A DNA stretch of 44,466 nucleotides from Basidiobolus meristosporus CBS 931.73 (lineage: Eukaryota; Basidiobolomycota; Basidiobolomycetes; Basidiobolales; Basidiobolaceae). Position numbers and translations under genes: made by a program. Below the pieces are notes generated by a model that worked only from the letters and a program-made list of their open reading frames with translations, was not told the origin of the DNA and did not search any database. The DNA is taken from positions 1 through 44,466 of the forward strand of contig MCFE01000693.1 of NCBI GenBank assembly GCA_002104905.1. The letters run 5' to 3'. Shown here in pieces: positions 9,480 through 19,113 of this stretch (the stretch's first letter is position 1; the number at the start of each line of letters is the position of its first letter).

Positions 9480-9848
9480 TGTTGCAACTATTGATGTAAG
9501 AGTTGTAGAGGAATAGAGAATTTAGCTAGTGTTGTATTCACTTAAACTTGACCTGATCTTTATTGAGGTTCCAGCAGCTCCTTATATACATTTTGGCAGA
9601 TCAATTGCTTACTAGCTGTATTACCTAATGTAGGTTGTGGCTGATGACTTGTTTGCTTGCATCATCATCACCCAATAAGATCCTACTTAATATATCTATT
9701 CCTGTCTGATAAGGATCTGCTGATTCATTTGCTGCCTAATGCTACTGATTTGATAGATAACACTGATATACTGATAGGCTAAACATATACCAAATTGATT
9801 TGACCAAAAACTGATCTAACTTAAACATTAAAGTGGTGGATCATAGCA
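9480..9848 (-). repeat. Gypsy-1 3' LTR
   Basis: The plus strand reads TGTTGCAACTATTGATG at the left end and GGATCATAGCA at the right. It aligns over its full 369 bp with the LTRs at 18482, 30429 and 41468. The polypurine tract on the minus strand (rc of 9849-9864, CTTTAGTAGGAGAGAA) lies directly inside it, which marks this as the 3' LTR. Confidence 0.92.
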
Positions 9849-10441
9849 TTCTCTCCTACTAAAGTTGAGAGGGTGGTCCTGAATCTCTTTTCTTGTGATA
9901 CCAATATCTTGATGGTTCAGTATTGTTTGCAAGTCTGGCAAGCTTGAGTCTGTCTCTGTGAGCTAAATCTTCCCTGATATTCCCTAGCTTGTCCACTAGT
10001 TGGTAAGCTAAAAATGGACACTCTCTGATGATACTAAAAGGTCCTGTCTGTTGTGGCTCAAACATCTTCTAAGTACAGTTTCTCAGCAATGCAAAGTTCC
10101 CAACTGTGAATGATTCTGGTGATGCAGTCTTATCAAATATCTGCTTTATTGTTTCTGCTCTTCGAGATACTTTGGCCTGGTCCTCTTGATGTCTTTGTGC
10201 CAGCTGCCAATGTCTATTTGGCTGACTGAGCTTGTCTTCAAAGGTGTCTGTAAGCTTTGGTTGTGTGAGTTCTCCTAGAATCCTTGGTTCACATGTATAC
10301 ACTAAGTAAAGTGGCAGTTGTTAAGTGGGGTTGTGTACTCTAACTCTGCACGCAAAATTGCCTGGTCTATATACACATCCCATCTACTGACAGCTCCATT
10401 TGCATACTTGGTCAACATATTTTCCAAATGACTGATTAAAT
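9849..10441 (-). pseudogene. Gypsy-1 integrase, C-terminal part
   Basis: After the copia insertion the integrase resumes: QNGAVSRWD-like sequence near 10400, a Tyr-Gly-CEPRI motif near 10290, a Gln/Lys-rich helix, and FEPQQTGPFSIIRECPF with LAHRDRLKLARL at 10065-9940. This is the small C-terminal DNA-binding domain seen in the other gypsy copies. It ends at KRDSGPPSQL just before the polypurine tract. A stop separates the two open runs near 10068. There is no chromodomain after it. Confidence 0.85.
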
Positions 10442-10790
10442 TGTTGTAAAAATCTGTAATTCCACCTAAATATTCGCCTAACTTAGTCACTTAGATCATT
10501 ACCTTCAAATCCTAGACAATACTGACATAATTCCTTGTTGGGATTTACTCAGAATATTTTCACCAAAATACCAGGTACCTAGAACATGAAAACTCTCAAA
10601 GCTGTCCAAACAGCCCCAAACTTTGCACACATGTTCTTGGGACCTTCCTTAACTTATTCTACATCTTTGCTATGCCAAGACCATGTAAAAGTATAAATAC
10701 TACTTTTACATTCAATAAATCATTAAGTGAGAACCACATAATCTACTTGTTCTCACAATCACTTCCAATATCTCCAAGACTCTTACAACA
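10442..10790 (+). repeat. Copia-1B 5' LTR
   Basis: It starts TGTTGT and ends ACAACA, a perfect 6-bp inverted pair. A TATA-like AGTATAAATAC lies at 10689-10699, followed by the likely transcribed R/U5 region with AATAAAT near 10715. It is 349 bp, equal to its 3' partner. Confidence 0.93.
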
Positions 10791-10804
10791 GGTTATGAGC
10801 CCTG
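10791..10804 (+). other. Primer-binding site, initiator tRNA-Met anticodon arm
   Basis: GGTTATGAGCCCTG abuts the LTR and is complementary to 14 nt of the yeast-type initiator tRNA-Met anticodon arm. The ATG at 10795 opens the gag frame from within the site. Confidence 0.87.
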
Positions 10805-11620
10805 AGCTGTCACTCTCTGCAATGTCTACTACTGCTATTACTGGAATTTTTCCCTTTGCTGAAAAGTTGGATGGATCTAACTACCAAGTGTGGAAGGTGA
10901 AGATGAAGATGCTGCTACAAGAAAGAGGCCTGTAGGATATTGTCATGGGAGAAGAATGCGCTCATAAAAATGTAGGAGAGGAAGCCTTAAGGTACCAGAA
11001 GAAAGAACAAAGTGCCTTTAGCTGCATTTGCCTTAATGTTAAAGACAAATTGCTAATTCAATGCTTAAGAGCAAAACCAGCAGAGAATGCCTGAAAGGCA
11101 TTAGAAGACACCTACCAGTCATGCGCAGCTGCTGAGAAAATGTATCTGAGACAAAAATTCTTTACTACAAAGATGCTGCTAGGAGAAGAAATGAAAAACC
11201 TAATTAACAGAATTACCATGCTGGCAGATGAATTGGAATCTGTGGGCATACCAACTAGTGATGAGGATGTGATAGTTACCATCCTGAATAGCCTGACTGA
11301 CAAGTTTCAGGGCCTTGTATCAGTACTAGAGTCCAGACCTGAAGATTTAACCTTAAATTACGTATATGGAAGGCTTCTGGATGAAGAATTAAGAAAATCA
11401 AGCGCCAATAAGTAGGAAGAAGAAAATGCTTGAATAAGCAATGATAACCAACAAAGGAGGTACCAAGACCCTACAAAGGCAACAGCAACATGTTTTGCAA
11501 CTAGTGCAAAAGGAAAGGACACACATCAGACCGGTGCTTCAAAAAGTAAGAGAGTCATCAAAAAAAGCCTGAAAATGGAAATACTGCAACAACTGAAGAT
11601 AGACTATTCATATCTGCACT
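10795..11620 (+). pseudogene. Copia-1B Gag
   Basis: The frame starts in the primer-binding site (MSPELSLSAM) and keeps the Gag motif EKLDGSNYQVWKVKMKMLL. Stops occur at 10933 (TAG after QERGL, where other copies imply Trp), at 11093 (TGA; Copia-1A has TGG, NAWKA) and at 11413. The zinc knuckle region (CNxCKRKGHTSDRC, near 11500-11545) has its own stop and lies before a frame change into protease. TGG-to-stop changes dominate, which are G-to-A transitions on this strand. Confidence 0.88.
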
Positions 11621-11624
11621 AAAT

Positions 11625-12107
11625 ATGACCATAAACAAGGATTCTCAGATTTGGTATATCAACTCTGGAACATCTCAACACTTTACACACCAAAAAGAAC
11701 TTTTTACCCAATATCAAGAAATTCCAATTAAGAAGGTTTTCATAGATGATGATGGAACACTTGATGCAGTGGGAGAAGGAACTATCCAAGTAAACCTAAG
11801 AAGCAGTGAAGGAAGCCATACACTGACTTTCAACAAAGTACTCTATGTGTCAGAAATAGCCAAGAACCTAATATCTGTAAGCAAGGCCACTGCAGAAGGA
11901 CTCAGTTTCAGCTTTGACAATTCTGGATGCAAGATCACTGATCAAAATGGTGCCCATTTTACCTTGGGCATCAGAGATCAGAATCTATACAAGCTGACTT
12001 ATATTCCATCATATTTGGAAGCCAATGTAAGTAACTTAAAGAAGAAACACCAATGCTTTGGCACAGGAGATTTAGACACATCAATTTTGATTATTTGCGC
12101 AAAATGA
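11625..12107 (+). pseudogene. Copia-1B aspartic protease with Asp-to-Asn change
   Basis: A 160-residue open run contains the active-site motif as WYINSGTSQHFTHQ. The catalytic Asp, present in Copia-1A as WYIDSG, is Asn. A retropepsin with Asn here is not expected to cut. The fold continues through GTIQVNLRSSEG and VLYVSEIAKNLISVSKA, then the GAG-pre-integrase lead (GIRDQNLYKL). The frame is lost after SNLKKKHQ by an indel near 12045. Confidence 0.9.
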
Positions 12108-12109
12108 TC

Positions 12110-13084
12110 AATGATCCGCTAGTTTCCGGAGTAAAAGTTGATCCCCCAGCTAATTTGGAGCACTGTGAAGCCTGCATATATGGAAAACAAGCCTGACAAC
12201 TGTTCAAGAGCTCTGGGCTGATCAAAACTAAGAAAAAATTAGATCTAATTCACTCAGATCTGTGTGGACCTAAGCAAAATTTATCCTTAGGTGGGATGAA
12301 GTATTTAATCACCTTTATTGATGATTATACAAGATACACATGGGTCTATTTCATGGAGAGAAAGGAAGAAGATCTGCCTAGGCTCGGGGAGTTTAAATCC
12401 ATGGTGGAGAGAGAAATTGGTGGAAAAATCAAGAAAATACACCCTGACAATGGTGGAGAATATACCTCAAAACTCTTCATCCACTTCTGCAAAATTCATG
12501 GTATAAAGCAAGAGACTACTGTACCATTCTCCCCACAGCAAAATGGAGTAGCAGAATGTGCTAATAGATCAATAATTGATATTGCAAGATCTATGATCCA
12601 CGATCAAAAATTATCCTATGATTTTTGGGCTGAATCAGTTGCCACTGCTGTATATTGTAAGAGTGGGAGTTATAACAGAATACTTCATGATTCTACTCCA
12701 TTTGAAGCATGGTATGGATACAGACCAAGTGCAGAACATCTAAGAATATTTGGGTGTACAGCATATGCCAATAAACTGCCCAGAAATCAGTCAAAATTTA
12801 AGCCAAAAAGTGTAAAATGCATATTTTTGTGTTACTGCAATGAGAGTGAAGCATACAGACTCTACAATACCAAAGCAAAGAAGCTAATCAAGTTGAGGGT
12901 TGTGTTACTTGCTGAAAATGCAAAATTTTCACAACAAAAGACATCAGATGATGACAAAATTTGGATCCCAAGTCCACCAACTGTCAGGATTGAATCAGAG
13001 CAAGACAATAAAGGTTTTTCACTCCAGACAACTCTACAGCTGTGGCTCAGCCAGAATCAGTGCCCAGGAATATCCCAGAAGTGA
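12110..13084 (+). pseudogene. Copia-1B integrase
   Basis: The zinc-binding tail (EHCEACIYGKQ) and core are present: LIHSDLCGP, HPDNGGEYTS and QQNGVAE supply the D,D,E triad. A stop lies near 12196 (TGA in place of Arg or Trp). The main open run starts at 12296 inside the core. The C-terminal part (YRLYNTKAKKLIK) passes into a poorly conserved linker up to 13084. Compared with Copia-1A the core is well kept, with conservative changes. Confidence 0.92.
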
Positions 13085-13276
13085 TCATTCCAGTATCAAA
13101 GACCCTGAGATCCAATTGGACAAGAAATAGCCCAGATTACTATATCAATGAGGGTACAAGCTTAGCATATGCCTATACAGTCCATATTGATGAGCCCCAG
13201 ACTTTAAGAGAGGCCCTAAATAGCCCTCAAACAAAGTTTTGAAGATCTGCAATGACTGGGGAATATTAGCCCTCAT

Positions 13277-13639
13277 TTGGTCTGCAAGCTTAAAAAGGCA
13301 CTGTATGGTCTCAAACAATCAACAAGTGCCTGGAATTGCAAGATAGATTCTTATTTGGAATCTCTGTGTTTCAAAAGGAGTAATGCTGACTATAGTATAT
13401 ACTATAAGCCAGATAGAGCAAATCCAGGTCTATTAGCTCTAGATGTGGATGATCTTATTATAGCCACCAATAACCTAGAAACATTGGAAGAGACAAAATC
13501 AAGCCTATCTATGGAGTTCAAGATGTCCAATCTAGGAGAACTCAGTTACTACTTGGGGATTGTGTTCTCCATAGACAGAAGTACCCAGGCAATTACCCTT
13601 AGCCAATCCAAGTATATTCAAGATATACTAAAGAGGTAA
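13277..13639 (+). pseudogene. Copia-1B reverse transcriptase, C-terminal half only
   Basis: The run VCKLKKALYGLKQ...W, then ALDVDDLIIATNNLE, is the second half of RVT_2, with the catalytic pair as DVDD instead of YVDD. The first half, which in Copia-2 carries KPIGCRWVHKIK and DIKTAFLNGDLQE, is missing. The linker stops at EALNSPQTKF (13242) and RT picks up at VCKLKKALYG, so roughly 400 bp were deleted here. The short stretch 13085-13276 is the linker and junction. Confidence 0.9.
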
Positions 13640-13641
13640 AA

Positions 13642-14503
13642 ATGGAACACTGTAAACTAGCAGCTACCCCAATGGAGACAAACCTTAACCTGAACAAAAC
13701 TCAACCAAATCAAGAGAGCTTGGTGCCATTGGAGAGCCCTGACTTTCCTTGTCAGTCAATAGGTGGCAGTGTGATGTATATCATGCTTGGGACATGTCCA
13801 GATATCTCATATTCAGTGGGAGTTGTCAGCCAACATAATCAGAACTATGGATCTGATTATATTGCAGCAGTTAAGCAGATTTTTAGATACCTAAAAGGAA
13901 CTGCTGATATTGGCTTAAGATACACTTATGAGGATTCAGAACAGAATCTTGGGGGATGCTCTGATGCTGATTGGGGGCAAAATTTGGAAGACAGAAGATC
14001 CACCACAGGATACACCTTTCTTTACTCTAAAGGAGCAATTTCATGGAATTCAAGAAAGCAACCAACTATAGCACTTTCTACCGCAGAGGCAGAGTGCATT
14101 GCAGCCTGTGAAGCTACAAGAGAAGCAAGGTGGTTAAGAAAGCAACCAACTATAGCACTTTCTACCGCAGAGGCAGAGTGCATTGCAGCCTGTGAAGCTA
14201 CAAGAGAAGCAAGGTGGTTAAGAAAGCTGTTTACAGATTTAGGCATATGTCAAAAAATGCCTATTACTTTATTTCAATATAATCAAGGATGTATAAAATT
14301 AGGAAGAAATCCAACTTTTCATGCTAGAACCAAGCATATAGATATTAGACATCATTTCATACGTGAAGCTATAGAGAATAACTTTGTTAGCTTAGTTACT
14401 GTCCTACGGATGAAATGATTGCAGACATATTTACCAAACCATTAGCTAGAGACAAGTTTGAATATCTTATGTCAAGATTAGGACCAGTCAGAATGAACAT
14501 TTA
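13642..14503 (+). pseudogene. Copia-1B RNase H with internal 28-residue duplication
   Basis: The copia RNase H degrades the RNA strand of the hybrid. Seen in order are LGTCPDISYSVGVVSQ, a GYTFLYSKGAISWNSRKQ motif, STAEAECIAACEA (active-site Glu) and TKHIDIRHHFIREAIE. The segment containing STAEAE occurs twice through an exact 84-bp duplication (14052-14219), which keeps the frame. A one-base shift near 14405 breaks the tail, which resumes as ADIFTKPLARDKF before the polypurine tract (14502-14515). Confidence 0.92.
14052..14219 (+). repeat. Exact 84-bp tandem duplication in RNase H
   Basis: Units 14052-14135 and 14136-14219 are identical by eye. The unit is 28 codons, so the frame is kept. 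Both units begin with AAGAAAGC, which also follows the second unit (14220 onward), so slippage or unequal exchange at this short repeat is the likely cause. Confidence 0.95.
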
Positions 14504-14515
14504 GCTGAGTGGAAG

Positions 14516-14864
14516 CATTGTAAAAATTTGCAATTCCACCTAAATATTCACCTAACTTAGTCACTTAGATCATTACCTTCAAATCCTAGAGAATACTGAC
14601 CAAATTCCTTGTTGGGATTTACTTAGAATATTTTTACCAAAATACCAGGTACCTAGAACATGAAAATTCTCAAAGCTGTCCAAACAGCCCCAAACTTTGC
14701 ACACATGTTCTTGAGACCTTCCTTAACTTATTCTACATGTTTGCTATGCCAAGACCATGTAAAAGTATAAATACTACTTTTACATTCAATGAATCATTAA
14801 GTGAAAACCACATAATCTACTTGTTCTCACAATCACTTCCAATGTCTCCAAGACTCTTACAACA
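14516..14864 (+). repeat. Copia-1B 3' LTR
   Basis: It is 349 bp, aligned with the 5' LTR with about 16 substitutions. Its first two bases are CA where the 5' LTR has TG, so the outer terminus has mutated. It ends ACAACA next to the duplicate TAAAT. The purine-rich TGAGTGGAAG just before it serves as polypurine tract. Confidence 0.92.
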
Positions 14865-14869
14865 TAAAT

Positions 14870-15827
14870 TGCTCAGTGACTCTATTAGTTCTAGGGTGAT
14901 ATGCCAAGGCTCTCAAGTGTATGATGTGCTGCATTTCCAGCTAAGCTTCAATGTCTTTGCCATAAAGTTTGCTCCTCTATTGGATGGAATCTCTACAGGG
15001 CATGCAGACTTCATAAGGATCTCATGGTAGATGAAACTTGCAACCTCTTGTTCACTGGCTATAGGTACAGCTTTAGCCACTGGCCGTTTAGTGGCATGGT
15101 GAATTGCTACTAGGATCCAGCGGTTGCATTTCCTGGTAGTTGGTAGTCTCCCAATAAAGTCAATTCCCCATCTTTCAAATGGTATAACAGGCTCCAATGG
15201 AAAGAGTTCATCATTTCTTTGTGGTTGGCCTTGATTGATTTGGCAGTTTGGGCATGTTTTCACTAGCTTCTCAATGTCTTGTTTCATTCTAGGCCACCAT
15301 GATCTGGCTCTCACAAGGCTATAGATTCCTTCAATTCCAAGATGTCCATATCCATTGTGTAGCTTATGCACTAAATCCAGGCAAGCCACATAAGAGCAAT
15401 AGGCAATAGGGCTTCCATCAACAATTTGGTAAAGTGTTTCATCCTGTACCACAAATTTGCTGGCTTCATTCTGGATTATCTTCTTGATCTCTTCATCCAC
15501 CTGATTAGAAATGGCTTGGTCCTCCAAGTACTTTGGTAATAGGCTAGGCCAATCTGATTCATGCACCAAGTTCAGTGGGGCACCTTGTTCTAAGCTTGAT
15601 AGGGCATCAGCAACCATGTTGTTTTTCCCAAGGCAGTAGACAATCTCCACATCAAATTGCTTAATGTATTCACTCCATCTTGTCATTCTTTTAGAGAGTA
15701 CCTTCTGAGTAAACTTATACTTGAGTGAGGCATGATCAGTCTTCATGGTGCATTTGACTCCTTCACTATAGCATCTCCATGTCTTTAAGCAGTGTATTAT
15801 AGCCAACATCTCCTTCTCATGCAGCAA
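14870..15827 (-). pseudogene. Gypsy-1 RNase H tail and integrase
   Basis: A 304-residue open run on the minus strand begins in RNase H (HEKEMLAIIHCLKTWRCY, DHASLKY, NNMVADALS). It continues into the integrase zinc domain, LHNGYGHLGIEG...TCPNCQINQ (HHCC), and core: RWGIDFIGRLP gives the first Asp. The second catalytic position reads PVEIPSNRGANF, with Asn where Gypsy-3 keeps Asp (ILSDRG), so the triad is broken. The open run ends near 14913, about 45 bp before the Copia-1B insertion. Confidence 0.92.
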
Positions 15828-15893
15828 ATAGTTTTGTTCTGCTGAGTTCAGTTTCTTGGATTTAAAGGCAACTAGGTGGTCCTTTCCCTTGTG

Positions 15894-16708
15894 TTATTGG
15901 CTCAACATACCACCAATTGCATAATTTGATGCATCTGTCCACAGAGTAAACTCTTCTCTGAAGTCAGGTATTCTCAAGCTTGGCAGCTTAGCAAGTTCAT
16001 TCTTGAGTATCTGAAAGGCAGTCTCAAAAGCTATGTCCCACTTGTAGGTATCGTCTTTCTTGAGGATATCAGCTAACTGAGCTGCAATACTTGCAAAGGA
16101 CTTGACAAATCTCCAATAATAGGAAACAATTCCAAGGAATGACCTGAGTTCTGATATGCTATGGGGCTGCTTCAGATGTTTGATAACTTCAACCTTCTTA
16201 GGGTCTAAGGTTACTCCTGTGCTAGTTATTATGTGACCCATATATTCAATGTGTTCCTTGAAGAATTCACACTTGGGTAGCTTGTCAAAAAGCTTGTTCT
16301 CTCTTAGCTTCTTCAAGACCATTGCAATGTGCACTAAGTGGTCCTCTTCTGTCTTGCTGTATATCAATATGTCATCAAGGTAGATATTCACAAATTTGTC
16401 TAGTACTCCTGGAAGACAGTCTACATCAGGGTCATGAATGTTGCAGTGGTATTGGTGAGACTAAAACTCATTACAAAGTACTTGTAATGCCCATATCTGG
16501 TCCTGGATGCTGTCTTAGGGATGTCTTCTGACTTTACCCTAATCTGGTTGTAGCCTGACATGAGGTCAATCTTGCTGAATATAGTGGCTCCATTGAGTTG
16601 GTCCAAGAGCTCATCAATCCATGGTATCAAGTACTTATTCTTCATGGTAACTGAGTTGAGGGCTCTCCAGTCAATGCCCATCCTAAGTGTTCCATCCCTC
16701 TTCTTCAC
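15894..16708 (-). pseudogene. Gypsy-1 reverse transcriptase
   Basis: RT copies element RNA into DNA. Two frames together give [31 protein letters not shown] and then [15 protein letters not shown], with the catalytic YLDD box at about 16385. [20 protein letters not shown] and [16 protein letters not shown] are the usual thumb/connection motifs. A frame change lies between 16391 and 16421, and a stop precedes the RNase H run at 15893-15828 (a Gln-to-stop change). F-x-LWTDASNYAIGGML is the start of RNase H. Confidence 0.93.
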
Positions 16709-16830
16709 ATGAAGTACTGGTTCTCTCCAAGGTGACTTGCTGGGTCTGATTTATCCTTGCTCCAATAACTGATCTATTTGTCTGTTCATTTCTTCCAACT
16801 CTAAAGGACTCATTCTGCAAGGTGTCATAC

Positions 16831-17538
16831 TTACTTGAGGGCTATCTCCTGTGACAATGGCATTATCCATGTCTCTGACTGGTAGTAGGCTACAAATTCA
16901 TCTGGAAATACATCTGAATATGCCTTCAAAAGAGTCTGAACTTTCTGGGGTACTGGAGTAGAGGAATCCCCCTGTAATGCAACCATGAGGAGCATCTGGG
17001 TGGCCTTTCTAAGTGCTCTACTAAACTGTGTCTTGCTATGTTCACTTGTTTCACACACACTGGAATTCACCAAGTTGAAATCCAGTCTGGCAGGTAATAG
17101 CTCATAGGTCTTGTTGTCCTTCTGCATCTGAGTGGCATGGGTTATCCAGTTAATTGATGGATTACAACAAAATAGCCAGGTTTTTCCAAGTACAAGGTCA
17201 AACTTGCAGTTCCCAAATATATAGGCCTGTATGTCTTCTTCATAGTCATTGATCTTCACTCTTACTGGCTGAGCAATATGGTTGATTATGTGATAGTTCC
17301 CATCAGCTGTTGAGAATGAAGTTGATTTGGTGGGTTCCAAGTTGATTCCCACCTTCAAAGCAAGTAGCTCTGACATGTACTTATGCAATGCTCCTGAGTC
17401 AATCATGATCTTGGCAGGTATTCCATTGATTACTCCAATCAAGTAGAATAGCTTTCCTGAGTTTGAGGTCATATGGGATAGGTATTCCTCTGTCATATGG
17501 AAGGTGAGTTCTGAGTCTTCTGCAAGTTCTTCTTCCAT
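16831..17538 (-). pseudogene. Gypsy-1 aspartic protease and linker
   Basis: The open run of 235 residues holds NGIPAKIMIDSGALHKYMS, the retropepsin active site with Asp intact, followed by VNDYEEDIQAYIFG-like sequence and DLVLGKTWL, the usual 'D-x-ILG-x-x-WL' second motif. The tail (LLKAYSDVFPDEF) leads to RT. Sequence from 16709 to 16830 aligns with the RT N-terminus (MSPLELEEM in Gypsy-4), with a stop and frame change. Confidence 0.92.
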
Positions 17539-17579
17539 GTTACAATGCTCAAGGGCTTCAATATGGCTGAAGGTTCTTG

Positions 17580-18423
17580 ATAGTTGGTGTCCATTTCTTC
17601 TCTGAGGGCAGTACTTTGCACTATGTCCCTACTGGTGGCAATCAAAGCAAAGTCTTTTCTTCTTACATTCTTCTGAGATAAGATTTGTCTGCATAGAGTC
17701 TATTTCCATTGGCACTGCTTCTGATTGTCTTCTTTCTCAGTGATTGTAGCCTCTCTGATTAGTCATTGTGGGCTTCCCAACTCCAAACATAGCTAAGTCA
17801 TAGTCATAGTCAATGGCAGTCTTGATGGCTTCTTCAATAGTCTGGGGTCTTCAATAACTTACTTCCTTGCAAGTTCTTACTTTCATCCCATCAATAAAGT
17901 ATTCCACTTGATCTAGGGTGTCCATTCTTTCAATTTGTCCAAGTAGATATCTATAGTCATAAATGTACTCTTGAACCATTCCATTCTGTCTGAGTGTCTT
18001 TAACTTTTTTCTTAGTAGTGTCTGCTGGTGTGGAGGCTCAAAAGCATCCTGAATATCCAACACAAACTCATCCCAGGTAGAGATTGTAGAGCATCCCATT
18101 ATGGTGGCTGACTTGATCTTGTTGTGGTACCACTGTAAAGCTGCATCTGCCAGGTAAGAAGCTGCATAATGTAACTTGCTTTCTGGAGCAATTTCCTTAG
18201 CCTTGAAAGCTTCTTCAATCTGGAAGAGCCAAGTTCCCAGGTTTTCATTGACTCTACCATGGCACTGGTTGACCTTTGCACTAAAGTTGCTCTTGATAGG
18301 GTTTTTCTGGCTTTGGGCCATGGTAGTCATTCCTTGTTGCTGGAGGCTAAGGATCTGGAGTAACTGTTGCTGTTGGGCCAGGATTTGCTGCATAGCATTC
18401 TTCCATTCTTGATTTTTGGACAT
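17580..18423 (-). pseudogene. Gypsy-1 Gag
   Basis: The start is MSKNQEWKN at 18423, just inside the primer-binding site and leader. A Gln-rich coil (ILAQQQQLLQILSLQQQG) precedes a retrotransposon Gag domain: LGTWLFQIEEAF, LHYAASYLADAALQWYH and WDEFVLDIQDAFEPP. The open run stops at 17851. Out-of-frame remains continue to a CCHC knuckle near 17655-17615 (CFDCHQ, a stop, GHSAKYC). The His of the knuckle is kept here, whereas Gypsy-2 has Asn. Confidence 0.9.
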
Positions 18424-18463
18424 CTTGAGGGAGGCTTCTTCTTTCTTTAGGAGGGAGGTTTCT

Positions 18464-18481
18464 GGTTATTGCTGCTAACAA
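18464..18481 (-). other. Gypsy-1 probable primer-binding site
   Basis: On the minus strand the LTR end GACTTGTAACA is followed by TTGTTAGCAGCAATAACC. Gypsy-2 has TTGGTAGCAGCAATAGCC at the same place, which includes the TGG expected opposite a tRNA CCA end. The tRNA itself was not identified. Gypsy-1 has T in place of one G of that TGG. Confidence 0.55.
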
Positions 18482-18850
18482 TGTTACAAGTCTTGATATA
18501 ATAGTTGCAGAGGAGTAGGGAGTTTAGCTAGTATTGTATTCACTAAAACTTGAACTAATTGTTATTGAGGTTCCAGCAGCTCCTTATATACATCTTGGCA
18601 TATTAACTGCTGACTAGTTGTATTTCCTAATGTAGGTTGTGGCTGATGACTCATTTCTTTGCATCATCATCTCCCAATAAGATCCAGCTTAATATATCCA
18701 TTCCTGTCTGATAAGGATCTGTTGATACATTTGCTGCCTAATGCTACTGATTTGATAGACAATACTGATACAAGGATAGGCTTAACATATACCTGATAGA
18801 TTTGACTAAAAACTAACTCAACTTTAGCATTCAAGCGGTAGATCATAACA
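18482..18850 (-). repeat. Gypsy LTR shared by Gypsy-1 (5') and Gypsy-2 (3' side)
   Basis: This 369-bp LTR runs from TGTTACAAGTC to GATCATAACA on the plus strand. Its left side joins the Gypsy-1 leader. Its right side joins the end of another gypsy pol (18851-18929), with the expected polypurine tract and about 50 bp missing. It therefore sits between two tandem gypsy bodies. Confidence 0.88.
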
Positions 18851-19113
18851 AATATTTTGATTGTTCAATAATGTCTGCAGGTCATGCAAGCTTGGGTGTG
18901 TCTCAATGAACTAAGTCTTCCCAGATACCAAACTTGTACTGTTAGATAGTTCTACAAAGTACCAGCCTGTTTATGGTGCTGGATTGATCTGGCACTCTAT
19001 GGCACATTGTGGCACTATTATTTCCACCATAATGCCAGTTGTAGAAAATAGTTACTGGTAAAACATACTCAATCTTCCTTATATTGCTCAGAATAGTGCT
19101 TTCTTTGCTTTAT

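Larger units (their letters stand above)
10442..14864 (+). mobile_element. Copia-1B: complete-length copia nested in Gypsy-1, TSD TAAAT
   Basis: Two 349-bp LTRs flank gag, protease, integrase, RT and RNase H. The flanks carry the same pentamer TAAAT (10437-10441 and 14865-14869). With the element and one TAAAT removed, the gypsy integrase reads through (GATTAAAT then TGCTCAG), as in Gypsy-4 near 42430. By eye the LTRs differ at about 16 of 349 sites. Coding regions have frameshifts, stops, a deletion at the start of RT and an 84-bp duplication in RNase H, so it cannot move by itself. Confidence 0.96.
9480..18850 (-). mobile_element. Gypsy-1: Ty3/gypsy retrotransposon carrying a nested copia
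   Basis: Two 369-bp LTRs (9480-9848 and 18482-18850) flank gag, protease, RT, RNase H and integrase on the minus strand, the Ty3/gypsy order. Copia-1B occupies 10442-14864 in the integrase; without it and one TAAAT copy the element is about 4.9 kb. No chromodomain and no envelope-like gene are seen. Flanking pentamers AATAC (9475) and AATAT (18851) differ by one base, but the right flank is gypsy rather than CACTA sequence, so they are not reliable target duplications. Confidence 0.92.

Noticed and set aside
9849-10300. Chromodomain or envelope gene after gypsy integrase
   Set aside because: The integrase ends within a few codons of the polypurine tract in Gypsy-1 and Gypsy-4, leaving no room for either.
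9475-18855. AATAC/AATAT as the target duplication of Gypsy-1
   Set aside because: Four of five bases match, but the left flank is CACTA and the right flank is gypsy integrase, so the two sides were not one target.
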